DNA of 64,000 bases from Streptomyces vilmorinianum (GTDB taxonomy: Bacteria > Actinomycetota > Actinomycetes > Streptomycetales > Streptomycetaceae): NCBI RefSeq assembly GCF_005517195.1, contig NZ_CP040244.1:5536001-5600000 (forward strand), written 5' to 3'. Below are positions 50,686-59,524 of this stretch, piece after piece (within the stretch, counting starts at the first letter, position 1; each line of letters starts with the position of its first letter). The translations under genes were made by a program, and so were the position numbers. The notes below the pieces were generated by a model. It did not search any database and was not told where the DNA came from. It saw only the letters and a program-made list of their open reading frames with translations.

Positions 50686-53580
50686 TCAGCTGCAGCCGCT
50701 GGTCGAGCCGCAGCCCTCGCAGATGTAGCAGGAACCCGCCCGCTGCATCTTCGTGCCGCAGGAGAAGCACAGCGGGGCGTCCGCGCTGATGCCCAGCTGC
50801 ATCTCGACGAGCTCCGCCGAGGTGTGCGCCTGCTTCGGCGCCGGGCCCTCGGCCTCGGCGGCCTTGGCCGGGGTGGCGACGGCCTTCAGTTCCTGCGTAC
50901 GGGGCGCGGACTGGGCCAGGCCCTCGACGTCCACCTCGTCCTCGGTGGGCTCGTAGGAGCCCGTCTCCAGGTGGCGCTGGCGCTCCTCGGCGGAGTGGAT
51001 GCCGAGTGCGGAGCGGGTCTCGAAGGGCAGGAAGTCCAGCGCCAGGCGGCGGAAGATGTAGTCGACGATCGACTGTGCCATCCGCACGTCCGGGTCGTCC
51101 GTCATACCGGCCGGCTCGAAGCGCATGTTCGTGAACTTGGAGACGTACGTCTCCAGGGGCACGCCGTACTGCAGACCGACGGAGACGGCGATGGAGAAGG
51201 CGTCCATCATGCCGGCGAGCGTCGAACCCTGCTTGGACATCTTCAGGAAGACCTCGCCGAGACCGTCGTCCGGGTAGGAGTTGGCGGTCATGTACCCCTC
51301 GGCGCCACCGACCGTGAAGGAGGTGGTGATCCCCGGGCGGCCCTTCGGGAGGCGCTTGCGGACCGGGCGGTACTCGACGACCTTCTCGACGGCCTCGCGG
51401 ATCGTCGCCTCGGACTTCGCGGTGACCTCGGCCTTCTCCTGCTCCTTCTTCTTGGCGGAGAGGGGCTGGCCGACCTTGCAGTTGTCGCGGTAGATGGCGA
51501 GCGCCTTGACGCCCATCTTCCAGGCCTCGAAGTAGACCTCCTCGACGTCCTCGACCGTGGCCGTCTCCGGCAGGTTCACGGTCTTGGACAGGGCGCCGGA
51601 GATCCACGGCTGGATGGCGGCCATCATGCGGACGTGGCCCATCGCGGAGATGGAGCGCTCGCCCATGGCGCAGTCGAAGACCTCGTAGTGCTCGGTCTTC
51701 AGACCGGGGGCGTCGATCACATTGCCGTGCTCGGCGATGTGGGCGACGATCGCCTCGATCTGCTCCTCCTGGTAGCCCAGGCGGCGCAGGGCCTGCGGGA
51801 CGGTGCCGTTGACGATCTGCATCGAGCCGCCGCCGACCAGCTTCTTGAACTTGACCAGGGCGAGGTCGGGCTCGAGGCCGGTGGTGTCGCAGGACATCGC
51901 GAGACCGATGGTGCCGGTCGGGGCGATGACCGACGCCTGGGCGTTGCGGAAGCCGTTCTTGGCGCCGAGGCGGATCACGTCCTGCCAGGCCTCCGTGGCG
52001 GCGGCCCAGATCGGCGAGTCGAGGTCGTCCATGCGGACGGCCGCGGTGTTGGCGTCGGCGTGCTGCTTCATGACGCGCTGGTGCGGCTGGGCGTTGCGGG
52101 CGTAGCCGTCGTACGGACCGACGACCGCGGCGAGCTCGGCGGAGCGCTTGTACGAGGTGCCGGTCATCAGCGAGGTGATGGCGCCGGCCAGGGCGCGGCC
52201 GCCGTCGGAGTCGTACGCGTGACCCGTCGCCATGAGCAGGGCGCCGAGGTTGGCGTAGCCGATGCCCAGCTGGCGGTAGGCGCGGGTGTTCTCGCCGATC
52301 TTCTGGGTGGGGAAGTCGGCGAAGCAGATGGAGATGTCCATCGCGGTGATGACGAGCTCGACGACCTTGGCGAAGCGCTCGACGTCGAAGGACTGTTCGC
52401 CCTTGCCGTCGTCCTTGAGGAACTTCATCAGGTTCAGCGAGGCGAGGTTGCAGGACGTGTTGTCCAGGTGCATGTACTCGCTGCACGGGTTCGAGCCGTT
52501 GATGCGGCCGGACTCGGGGCAGGTGTGCCAGTGGTTGATCGTGTCGTCGTACTGGATGCCCGGGTCGGCACAGGCCCACGCGGCCTCGGCCATCTTGCGG
52601 AAGAGCGCCTTGGCGTCGACCTCCTCGATGACCTCGCCGGTCATGCGGGACGTGAGCCCGAACGTGCCGCCCGACTCGACCGCCTTCATGAAGGTGTCGT
52701 TCACGCGGACCGAGTTGTTGGCGTTCTGGTACTGGACGGACGTGATGTCGTCGCCGCCCAGGTCCATGTCGAAGCCCGCGTCACGCAGGGCGCGGATCTT
52801 CTCCTCCTCCTTGACCTTGGTCTCGATGAAGTCCTCGATGTCGGGGTGGTCGACGTCGAGGATGACCATCTTGGCCGCGCGGCGGGTGGCGCCACCGGAC
52901 TTGATCGTTCCCGCGGAGGCGTCGGCGCCGCGCATGAAGGAGACCGGGCCGGAGGCGTTGCCGCCGGAGGAGAGCAGCTCCTTGGAGGAGCGGATACGGG
53001 AGAGGTTCAGGCCGGCGCCGGAGCCGCCCTTGAAGATCATGCCCTCTTCCTTGTACCAGTCGAGGATCGACTCCATGGAGTCGTCGACGGACAGGATGAA
53101 GCAGGCGGAGACCTGCTGCGGCTGCGGCGTGCCGACGTTGAACCAGACCGGCGAGTTGAAGCTGAAGATCTGGTGCAGGAGGGCGTAGGCCAGCTCGTGC
53201 TCGAAGATCTCGGCGTCGGCGGGAGAGGCGAAGTAGCCGTGCTCCTCCCCGGCCTTCGTATAGGTCTTCACGATCCGGTCGATGAGCTGCTTGAGACCGG
53301 TCTCGCGCTGCGGGGTGCCGACGGCCCCGCGGAAGTACTTGCTGGTGACGATGTTGACCGCGTTCACCGACCAGAAGTCGGGGAACTCGACGCCACGCTG
53401 CTCGAAGTTGACCGAGCCGTCGCGCCAGTTGGTCATGACGACGTCACGGCGCTCCCAGACCACCTCGTCGTACGGATGCACGCCGGGGGTGGTGTGGATG
53501 CGCTCGATACGCAGGCCCTTGCTCGCCTTGGCTCCCTTGGCGCGGGAACCTCGTGCCGGACCGCTCGCCGTCTCTGTCAT
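50686..53580 (-). CDS. nrdJ: Vitamin B12-dependent ribonucleotide reductase (class II)
   Basis: A 964-residue class II reductase, which makes dNTPs from ribonucleotides using adenosylcobalamin with no need for oxygen. The catalytic region has SACFILSVDDSMESI, GSGAGLNLSRIRSS and NGSNPCSEYMHLDN (the NPCSE active-site loop). The C terminus ends in a Cys-rich zinc ribbon (CFSCGTKM then CYICEGCGSTSGC) that also serves in disulfide relay. The ATG at 53580 follows GGGAGG by 4 nt. nrdR is 159 nt upstream on the same strand. No B12 riboswitch was seen in that gap. Confidence 0.96.
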   Translation of the reverse strand: MTETASGPARGSRAKGAKASKGLRIERIHTTPGVHPYDEVVWERRDVVMTNWRDGSVNFEQRGVEFPDFWSVNAVNIVTSKYFRGAVGTPQRETGLKQLIDRIVKTYTKAGEEHGYFASPADAEIFEHELAYALLHQIFSFNSPVWFNVGTPQPQQVSACFILSVDDSMESILDWYKEEGMIFKGGSGAGLNLSRIRSSKELLSSGGNASGPVSFMRGADASAGTIKSGGATRRAAKMVILDVDHPDIEDFIETKVKEEEKIRALRDAGFDMDLGGDDITSVQYQNANNSVRVNDTFMKAVESGGTFGLTSRMTGEVIEEVDAKALFRKMAEAAWACADPGIQYDDTINHWHTCPESGRINGSNPCSEYMHLDNTSCNLASLNLMKFLKDDGKGEQSFDVERFAKVVELVITAMDISICFADFPTQKIGENTRAYRQLGIGYANLGALLMATGHAYDSDGGRALAGAITSLMTGTSYKRSAELAAVVGPYDGYARNAQPHQRVMKQHADANTAAVRMDDLDSPIWAAATEAWQDVIRLGAKNGFRNAQASVIAPTGTIGLAMSCDTTGLEPDLALVKFKKLVGGGSMQIVNGTVPQALRRLGYQEEQIEAIVAHIAEHGNVIDAPGLKTEHYEVFDCAMGERSISAMGHVRMMAAIQPWISGALSKTVNLPETATVEDVEEVYFEAWKMGVKALAIYRDNCKVGQPLSAKKKEQEKAEVTAKSEATIREAVEKVVEYRPVRKRLPKGRPGITTSFTVGGAEGYMTANSYPDDGLGEVFLKMSKQGSTLAGMMDAFSIAVSVGLQYGVPLETYVSKFTNMRFEPAGMTDDPDVRMAQSIVDYIFRRLALDFLPFETRSALGIHSAEERQRHLETGSYEPTEDEVDVEGLAQSAPRTQELKAVATPAKAAEAEGPAPKQAHTSAELVEMQLGISADAPLCFSCGTKMQRAGSCYICEGCGSTSGCS

Positions 53581-53712
53581 GCCGCCTCCCATATACGGGC
53601 AAAACACCCTGAAGTGCCCAGATAGTCCCAGGGCACCGTCTTCTTGTCTGCTGCCGCGAGCACCGCCGATGGCGCTCGTGACACGTCTGTTCGGCCGCTC
53701 GCGGCCGGCCTC

Positions 53713-53733
53713 GGCCGGACCCCCGGTCCGGCC
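53713..53733 (-). terminator. Hairpin between nrdR and nrdJ
   Basis: A perfect 9-bp stem GGCCGGACC/GGTCCGGCC with a 3-nt loop starts 7 nt after the nrdR stop, inside the nrdR-nrdJ gap. It may act as a partial terminator or a processing site that sets the NrdR:NrdJ ratio. Confidence 0.6.
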
Positions 53734-53739
53734 CGCCGG

Positions 53740-54252
53740 TCAGTCGGCGGCGGTGGCGGGAACGGGGACCTCGGGGGTCGCTCCGGTCCCGCATTCCTCT
53801 GCGGGAGGCCGCTGCTCGCGGAGTTCCGCGATGGCGGCCTCGAAGTCGTCGAGGCTGTCGAAAGCCTTGTAAACGGATGCGAAGCGCAGGTACGCGACGA
53901 GGTCGAGCTCCTGCAACGGGCCGAGGATGGCCAGCCCCACGTCGTGGGTGGTCAGCTCGGCGCTCCCGGTGGCGCGCACCGCCTCCTCGACCCGCTGGCC
54001 GAGCTTGGCGAGGGCGTCCTCGGTCACGGGCCGTCCCTGGCATGCCTTGCGCACGCCGGAGATGACCTTGGTACGACTGAAGGGTTCGGTCACACCGGAC
54101 CGCTTGATCACCATCAGCGATGCGGTCTCCACCGTCGTGAAACGACGGGAGCAGTCGGGGCACTGGCGGCGGCGTCGGATCGACGTTCCGTCGTCGGTGG
54201 TGCGACTGTCGACGACACGGCTGTCGGGGTGCCTGCAGAAGGGGCAATGCAT
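53740..54252 (-). CDS. nrdR: Transcriptional repressor NrdR
   Basis: A 170-residue NrdR. The N-terminal zinc ribbon has CPFCRHPDSRVVDSR and RRQCPDCSRRFTTVE (four Cys in two CxxC pairs). The ATP-cone follows (about 48-138, LMVIKRSGVTEPFSRTKVIS then HDVGLAILGPL). It senses ATP/dATP and represses ribonucleotide reductase genes by binding paired NrdR boxes. It lies upstream of nrdJ on the same strand, and a pair of boxes lies upstream of its own start. Confidence 0.97.
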   Translation of the reverse strand: MHCPFCRHPDSRVVDSRTTDDGTSIRRRRQCPDCSRRFTTVETASLMVIKRSGVTEPFSRTKVISGVRKACQGRPVTEDALAKLGQRVEEAVRATGSAELTTHDVGLAILGPLQELDLVAYLRFASVYKAFDSLDDFEAAIAELREQRPPAEECGTGATPEVPVPATAAD

Positions 54253-54361
54253 GGTTCCGACCCTCCCTCACGGCACGACTGAATAGCCTCGCCGAGCCCG
54301 TCAAGGCCCCTCGAAGCGACCACCAGCATAGGCGATGCACACACCCCCAGCAGACCGGGGA

Positions 54362-54410
54362 CCACAACTTCTAGGTGGCTGATGCAATCCAACCACTAGA
54401 TCTTGGGTTG
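54362..54410 (-). promoter_or_regulatory. Pair of NrdR boxes upstream of nrdR-nrdJ
   Basis: CCACAACTTCTAGGTGG (54362-54378) and CAACCACTAGATCTTGGGTT (54390-54409, then G) are imperfect palindromes with A/T centres. Their centres are 30 bp apart, close to three helical turns. Tandem NrdR boxes at such spacing are the known operator form in Streptomyces. Confidence 0.75.
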
Positions 54411-54650
54411 AGGTGCTTTTCCGGCACTTCGCGCGTGTCGCACGTCCCGCGCTTTCAGGGCCGGCCACGAGGGTACGGGAAGCGCGCGGCTCCGCCGATT
54501 CGGGGCCCACGGATGCGACACTGGGAGGGCACCCCCGCCCCCGCGCGGTCCGATGGCGAACGGTACCGTAATGACCGAATTGCCACCGGCGCCCGGGCTC
54601 GCACATACACCCACTTGCGCACACGCGTAAGGCAATCTGCGATTTTTCAC

Positions 54651-54692
54651 TCGAACGTGTGTTTGGCGCAACCTTTCGAAAGCCACTACCGT
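54651..54692 (+). promoter_or_regulatory. SOS box and promoter of lexA
   Basis: TCGAACGTGTGTTTGG (54651-54666) matches the actinobacterial SOS box TCGAACrnryGTTCyGA apart from one core base in the right half. It overlaps TTGGCG (54663-54668), which with TACCGT (54687-54692) makes a -35/-10 pair with an 18-bp spacer. LexA would thus repress its own gene. Confidence 0.75.
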
Positions 54693-54731
54693 TGTGCCAG
54701 CCAGGGAGACCATTCGAGAGGGGCCGCCGAC

Positions 54732-55529
54732 GTGACCACCACCGCAGACAGTGCCACCATCACTGCCCAGGACCGCTCCCAGGGCCGACTCGAGCCGGTG
54801 CATGCCATGCCCATGAATGACGCAGCCATGAACGGGGACGGGGAGCCAGGTCGACCTGCGCGCTCCCTGCCCGGACGACCTCCAGGCATCAGGGCCGACA
54901 GCTCCGGCCTCACGGACCGGCAGCGGAGGGTCATCGAGGTCATCCGGGACTCGGTCCAGCGGCGCGGTTACCCGCCGTCGATGCGGGAGATCGGCCAGGC
55001 GGTGGGCCTCTCGAGCACCTCCTCCGTCGCTCACCAGCTGATGGCACTGGAGCGCAAGGGCTTCCTGCGCCGGGACCCGCACCGGCCCCGTGCGTACGAG
55101 GTGCGCGGCTCCGACCAGCCCAGCACTCAGCCGACCGACACCACCGGCAAGCCCGCCGCCTCGTACGTGCCTCTCGTCGGCCGGATCGCCGCCGGTGGCC
55201 CGATCCTCGCCGAGGAGTCGGTCGAGGACGTCTTCCCGCTGCCTCGGCAGCTGGTGGGCGACGGCGAGCTCTTCGTCCTGAAGGTCGTGGGCGACTCGAT
55301 GATCGAGGCCGCGATCTGCGACGGCGACTGGGTCACCGTGCGCCGCCAGCCGGTCGCGGAGAACGGTGACATCGTGGCGGCCATGCTCGACGGCGAGGCC
55401 ACGGTGAAGCGCTTCAAGCGCGAGGACGGCCACGTCTGGCTGCTGCCGCACAACGCGGCGTACCAGCCGATCCCTGGTGACGAGGCCACCATCCTCGGCA
55501 AGGTCGTGGCGGTGCTGCGGCGGGTGTGA
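54732..55529 (+). CDS. lexA: SOS response repressor LexA
   Basis: A 265-residue LexA. A variable 55-residue N terminus precedes the winged HTH (about 58-120: LTDRQRRVIEVIRDSVQRRG, PPSMREIGQAVGLSSTSSVA). The S24 domain (about 140-265) has the self-cleavage site Ala154-Gly155 (RIAAGGP) and the Ser189 (VVGDSMIE) and Lys226 (GEATVKRF) dyad. DNA damage activates RecA-stimulated cleavage and derepression. The GTG at 54732 is the conserved start; the SOS box lies 66-81 nt upstream. It converges on dinG across two strong terminators. Confidence 0.96.
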   Translation: MTTTADSATITAQDRSQGRLEPVHAMPMNDAAMNGDGEPGRPARSLPGRPPGIRADSSGLTDRQRRVIEVIRDSVQRRGYPPSMREIGQAVGLSSTSSVAHQLMALERKGFLRRDPHRPRAYEVRGSDQPSTQPTDTTGKPAASYVPLVGRIAAGGPILAEESVEDVFPLPRQLVGDGELFVLKVVGDSMIEAAICDGDWVTVRRQPVAENGDIVAAMLDGEATVKRFKREDGHVWLLPHNAAYQPIPGDEATILGKVVAVLRRV

Positions 55530-55550
55530 CACCACTCGCCGGCTCTGACC

Positions 55551-55585
55551 GGGCCCCGGGACCCACTGCGCCGGTCCCGGGGCCC
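55551..55585 (+). terminator. lexA terminator
   Basis: A perfect 13-bp stem, GGGCCCCGGGACC (55551-55563) and its complement (55573-55585), with a 9-nt loop, 21 nt after the lexA stop. Confidence 0.9.
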
Positions 55586-55622
55586 TGCTCTGTCCTCCCA
55601 GGCCCTCAACCCCCAGACCCCC

Positions 55623-55649
55623 GGGTCCCTGCCGTGTCGGCAGGGACCC
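55623..55649 (-). terminator. dinG terminator
   Basis: A perfect 11-bp stem, GGGTCCCTGCC (55623-55633) and its complement (55639-55649), 9 nt beyond the dinG stop on the minus strand. Confidence 0.88.
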
Positions 55650-55658
55650 GGTCTGCTT

Positions 55659-57632
55659 TCAGGCGCCGGCCGCCTTCGAAGCGGCATCGATCGCCGCCAG
55701 CGACTTGCGCACCTGATTGCGGTCCGTGGTGTACCAGAAGTCGGGCAGCGAAGCCTTCAGATAACTGCCGTACCGGGCCGTGGCCAGCCGCGGATCGAGT
55801 ACGGCGACGACGCCACGGTCGCCGGTGGCCCGTACGAGGCGGCCCGCGCCCTGGGCCATCAGCAGGGCCGCGTGCGTGGCCGCGACGGCCATGAAGCCGT
55901 TGCCCCCCGCGTCCTCGACGGCCTTCTGGCGGGCGCTCATCAGCGGGTCGTCGGGGCGCGGGAAGGGGATCTTGTCCATCACGACCAGCTGACAGCTCGC
56001 GCCCGGGACGTCCACGCCCTGCCAGAGCGAGAGTGTGCCGAAGAGACAGGTCTGCGGATCGGCGGTGAAGTTCTTGATCAGCTCGCCGAGCGTGTCCTCG
56101 CCCTGGAGCAGGATCGGGAACTCGGGGATGCGGGAGCGCAGCTCCTCGGCCGCGAGCTGAGCGGCCCGCATCGAGGAGAACAGCCCGAGCGTGCGGCCGC
56201 CCGCCGCCTGCATCAGCTCGGTGAGCTCATCGAGCATGTCGGCGCGGTCGCCGTCCCGCGCGGGGCGGGCCAGGTGCTTGGCGACATAGAGAATGCCCTG
56301 CTTGGGGTAGTCGAACGGCGAGCCGACGTCGATGCCCTTCCACACCGGGATGTCCTCGCCCTGGGTGCCCTCGGGGGCCAGACCCAACGAGGCGCCGACT
56401 CCGTTGAAGTCACCGCCGAGCTTCAGGGTGGCCGAGGTGAGCACCACGGACCGGTCCGCGAAGAGCTTCTCGCGCAGCAGCCCGGAGACCGAGAGCGGCG
56501 CCACCCTCAGCGAGGCGCCGAAGCGGTCGTGGCGTTCGTACCAGACGACGTCGTACTCGGAGCCCTGGCAGATCCGCTCGGCGACGCCGTGAACGGTCTC
56601 CACGGAGGCCATGGCCTGCTTGCGGACGGCATCCTCGTCCTGGACGGACTTGTCCCGGGTGGAGCCGAGCGCCGAGATGACCGCGCGAGCCGCGTCGCGC
56701 AGCGCCGTCAGGGCGTAGCCCAGATCCTCAGGGATCTCCTCGAGGCGCCCCGGGAGGGCGAGCTCCATCACCCGCTCGAAGCCTTCGGCGGCCGTCTGGA
56801 GCTGGTCGGCGATCTTCTCGTCGACGAGCTTTGCCGACCGGCGGACGGCGCGGTTGACCTGGCCGGGTGTGAGCTCGCCGGTGGCGACCCCGGTGACCCG
56901 GGAGACCAGCTCATGGGCCTCGTCGACGATCAGCACTTCGTGCTGGGGCAGCACGGGGGCGCCCTCGATCGCGTCGATGGCCAGCAGGGCGTGGTTGGTG
57001 ACGACGACCTCGGCGAGCTTGGCGCGCTCGCGGGCCGCCTCGGCGAAGCACTCCGCCCCGTACGCGCACTTGCTCGCCCCCAGGCACTCCCGGGAGGAGA
57101 CGGACACCTGTGCCCAGGCCCGGTCGGAGACGCCCGGGGTCAGGTCGTCCCGGTCGCCCGTCTCGGTCTCGTCGGACCAGTCCCGGAGCCTCAGCAGGTC
57201 CTGCCCCAGCTTGCTCGTGGGGGCCGCTGCCTCGAAGGGGTCGAAGAGGCCATCCTCCTCGTCCTGCGGAACGCCCTCGTGGAGGCGGTGGAGGCAGAGA
57301 TAGTTCGACCGCCCCTTGAGCATGGCGAACTCCGGGCGCCGGCGCAGCTGCGGATGCAGGGCCTCGACCGTCCGCGGGAGATCACGCTCGACCAGCTGTC
57401 GCTGGAGCGCCAGGGTGGCCGTGGCCACCACCACGCGCTCACCGTGCGCCAGCGCCGGCACCAGATAGCCGAGGGACTTTCCGGTGCCGGTGCCGGCCTG
57501 GACGAGGAGGTGGGAGCTGTCGTCGATGGCCTCGGCAACTGCCTCGGCCATGGTGACCTGGCCGGGCCGCTCCACACCGCCGACGGCGGAGACGGCGGCG
57601 TGGAGGAGGTCGGGGAGGGATGGCTTCGTCAT
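55659..57632 (-). CDS. dinG: ATP-dependent DNA helicase DinG (XPD-like, Fe-S)
   Basis: A 657-residue superfamily 2 helicase. Walker A is LVQAGTGTGKSLGY (about 43-56), and the DEAH box is VLIVDEAHELVSRV. Between them lie four Cys suited to a 4Fe-4S cluster (NYLC, then SSRECLGASKCAYGAECF). Motif VI is in ALLMAQGAGRLVRATGDRG. DinG resolves R-loops, D-loops and quadruplexes with 5'-3' polarity. The gene begins 37 nt after the siderophore synthetase stop, with no obvious terminator between, so siderophore-operon transcripts may read into it. No SOS box was found in the gap. Confidence 0.92.
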   Translation of the reverse strand: MTKPSLPDLLHAAVSAVGGVERPGQVTMAEAVAEAIDDSSHLLVQAGTGTGKSLGYLVPALAHGERVVVATATLALQRQLVERDLPRTVEALHPQLRRRPEFAMLKGRSNYLCLHRLHEGVPQDEEDGLFDPFEAAAPTSKLGQDLLRLRDWSDETETGDRDDLTPGVSDRAWAQVSVSSRECLGASKCAYGAECFAEAARERAKLAEVVVTNHALLAIDAIEGAPVLPQHEVLIVDEAHELVSRVTGVATGELTPGQVNRAVRRSAKLVDEKIADQLQTAAEGFERVMELALPGRLEEIPEDLGYALTALRDAARAVISALGSTRDKSVQDEDAVRKQAMASVETVHGVAERICQGSEYDVVWYERHDRFGASLRVAPLSVSGLLREKLFADRSVVLTSATLKLGGDFNGVGASLGLAPEGTQGEDIPVWKGIDVGSPFDYPKQGILYVAKHLARPARDGDRADMLDELTELMQAAGGRTLGLFSSMRAAQLAAEELRSRIPEFPILLQGEDTLGELIKNFTADPQTCLFGTLSLWQGVDVPGASCQLVVMDKIPFPRPDDPLMSARQKAVEDAGGNGFMAVAATHAALLMAQGAGRLVRATGDRGVVAVLDPRLATARYGSYLKASLPDFWYTTDRNQVRKSLAAIDAASKAAGA

Positions 57633-57669
57633 AGCGCGTCCACCCTACGGCGCGGCACTGACAGTCGGG

Positions 57670-59463
57670 TCACGCGAGCGGATTCGGGACCGTTCCGTGG
57701 ACGGCGGCGTGCGGCCGCTCGGGGCGGTCGCGGTAGCCGTCCAGATGCAGACGGTTGCGGTTGAGACAGAGCCGCTCGATCCGGGGAGTGAGGAGATCGA
57801 AGAGCTCGAACCGTTCCTTCAGCTCGGAGAAGCGCGCCTGGTGCCGCAGGATCTCGGCACGGACGAGGGACCAGAAGTCTCCCTCGGGCACGCCGAGTTG
57901 TTCCTCGCAGAGCGGAGCCAGGTAGCGGAAGACGCCGACGAAGAGCCCTGAATGGATGAACTGGGTGAGGAAGTCGGGCTCCTCCGTGAGCAGGACGGCC
58001 CGGACGTCGTCCGGCATCGCGTCGTGCTCGGGCAGGGGACGGGCGCTGATGTTCACGTCGTCGACGAAGTCCTTGATCGCCAGGCGTACCGGGACGTCCT
58101 GGTCGTCGTAGACGACGATGGCGTTCTCGCCGTGCGGGGAGAACACGGTGCCGTACTGGTAGAGGAAGTGCAGGAGCGGGGGCAGCAGGGCGGCGAAGAG
58201 GCGCTGGAGCCAGAGGGCGGGGGCGAGTCCGGAGCGTTCGACGAGCTCGGCGACGAAGGCGCGGCCGTGCGGATCCGTGTGGAGCAGGGAGGCGAGGGTG
58301 CGGGCCCGTTCGCCGGGCGGGAGCCTGAGCGGTTCGCGCCAGATCGCGCCGAGGAGTTCCTTGTACTGGTACGGGACCTCGGGCAGCCGGTCGTAGAGGG
58401 GGTGCTCGACGGTGACGGAGGCGACCTCGCCGAGCAGGATCACTCCGCACTCGTCGCGCAGGAAGGGGTCGGCGTCGCGCAGTCCGTGGACCCAGGAGGT
58501 GACGGCGGGTGCGGCGAGGGTCCGTTCCGTGGGGAGTCCGCGCCAGACGAGTGTGTTGAGCACGGACAGCGGAAGCTTCACGGTGTGCCGGTCGGGCCGG
58601 CTCGTGTTGAGAAACGTACGGATGGACTGCTGCGGCACGCGTACATCGCCGTCGGCGGGCAGCGGGACGATGGCTCCGGCGGCGACGGCCGGGGCGTAGA
58701 GCGGGAGGATGATCTCGTCCCACTGCCAGGGGTGGACGGGCAGGAGGAGATACGTCTCCGGGTCGAGGCCGCGGGCTCGCAGCGTGGCCCGGAAGGTCGC
58801 GAGGACGTCGGCGTCGAGCTCGCGTGCGTAGAGCCGGTCCGGGGTGTCGAGGCCGGGGACTCCGCGGTAGGCGGCGAGGTCGGTGCTGACCGCGATCCAG
58901 GGGAGGCGGGCGGGGCGGCGGGCCTCGGGGGCCCAGCGGGCGGCGTCCGTCGCGGAGAAGCCGATCCGGCCCTTGTTGAGGACGAGCCAGGGGTGGCCGG
59001 TCTGGTGGCCCTCGAGTTCGGCGTATCCGAGGTCGGCGAGCCGGTCCGCGGTCAGGGCCGTCCGGTCGAGGCGGGCATCCGCGGCGAGGGTCGTGGTGAG
59101 TTCGCGGATGAGATGGCCGAGGGTGGCGCCGTCGAGGCGGAGGAGACGGCGGGCGCGGACGAGGAAGTCGAGGGGGTCGGTGAGCGGCTGCCCGTCGCAG
59201 GCGAGCGAGTCGGCTGCGACGCGCCAGCTTCCGTACGCGCCGCGGCGGGCCGTGAACGTCAGGGCGGAGCCGTCGTCGAGGCGCAGCAGATGGCGGTCGG
59301 GGTCGCCCGAGGCGTCGACGGGAGCGGGCTCGACGATCTCCTCGTACGCGAACTCGCCGATGGTCTTGGCGAGCAGCCGGGTGGCTGCCCGGGACCAGGC
59401 CGCGGGGGTCAGCTCGGGGGGTGAGAGAAGTGCGGAGTCATGGGTGGCAGGGGACGACGGCAC
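57670..59463 (-). CDS. IucA/IucC-family siderophore synthetase (DesD/RhbF-like)
   Basis: A 597-residue NRPS-independent siderophore (NIS) synthetase, which uses ATP to couple a carboxylate to an amine or hydroxamate. The N-terminal palm reads GHPWLVLNKGRIGFSATDAA and LLPVHPWQWDEIILP, and the C-terminal FhuF-like part LHFLYQYGTVFSPHGENAIV then LAIKDFVDDVNISAR, as in DesD/RhbF. The GTG at 59463 has GAGGAG 5 nt upstream. It is the last gene of the four-gene operon and probably does the final condensation or cyclisation; the substrate is unknown. Confidence 0.92.
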   Translation of the reverse strand: MPSSPATHDSALLSPPELTPAAWSRAATRLLAKTIGEFAYEEIVEPAPVDASGDPDRHLLRLDDGSALTFTARRGAYGSWRVAADSLACDGQPLTDPLDFLVRARRLLRLDGATLGHLIRELTTTLAADARLDRTALTADRLADLGYAELEGHQTGHPWLVLNKGRIGFSATDAARWAPEARRPARLPWIAVSTDLAAYRGVPGLDTPDRLYARELDADVLATFRATLRARGLDPETYLLLPVHPWQWDEIILPLYAPAVAAGAIVPLPADGDVRVPQQSIRTFLNTSRPDRHTVKLPLSVLNTLVWRGLPTERTLAAPAVTSWVHGLRDADPFLRDECGVILLGEVASVTVEHPLYDRLPEVPYQYKELLGAIWREPLRLPPGERARTLASLLHTDPHGRAFVAELVERSGLAPALWLQRLFAALLPPLLHFLYQYGTVFSPHGENAIVVYDDQDVPVRLAIKDFVDDVNISARPLPEHDAMPDDVRAVLLTEEPDFLTQFIHSGLFVGVFRYLAPLCEEQLGVPEGDFWSLVRAEILRHQARFSELKERFELFDLLTPRIERLCLNRNRLHLDGYRDRPERPHAAVHGTVPNPLA

Positions 59464-59524
59464 GGGGACTCCTCGGGGTGGGAACCGCTGTGGGTCGGGC
59501 GGTGTATGTAAGGCAGGGAGGCGT

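Larger units (their letters stand above)
54253..54731. other. 479-nt divergent control region, nrdR to lexA
   Basis: No gene was recognised. The nrdR side holds two NrdR-box-like palindromes (54362-54410), and the lexA side an SOS box overlapping a promoter (54651-54692). The stretch between is free of recognised signals. Confidence 0.6.

Noticed and set aside
53581..53739. Possible B12 riboswitch before the B12-dependent nrdJ.
   Set aside because: No B12-box sequence or cobalamin-riboswitch core was found in this 159-nt gap.
57633..57669. Possible SOS box for dinG.
   Set aside because: No TCGAAC...GTTC-type site is present in the short gap.
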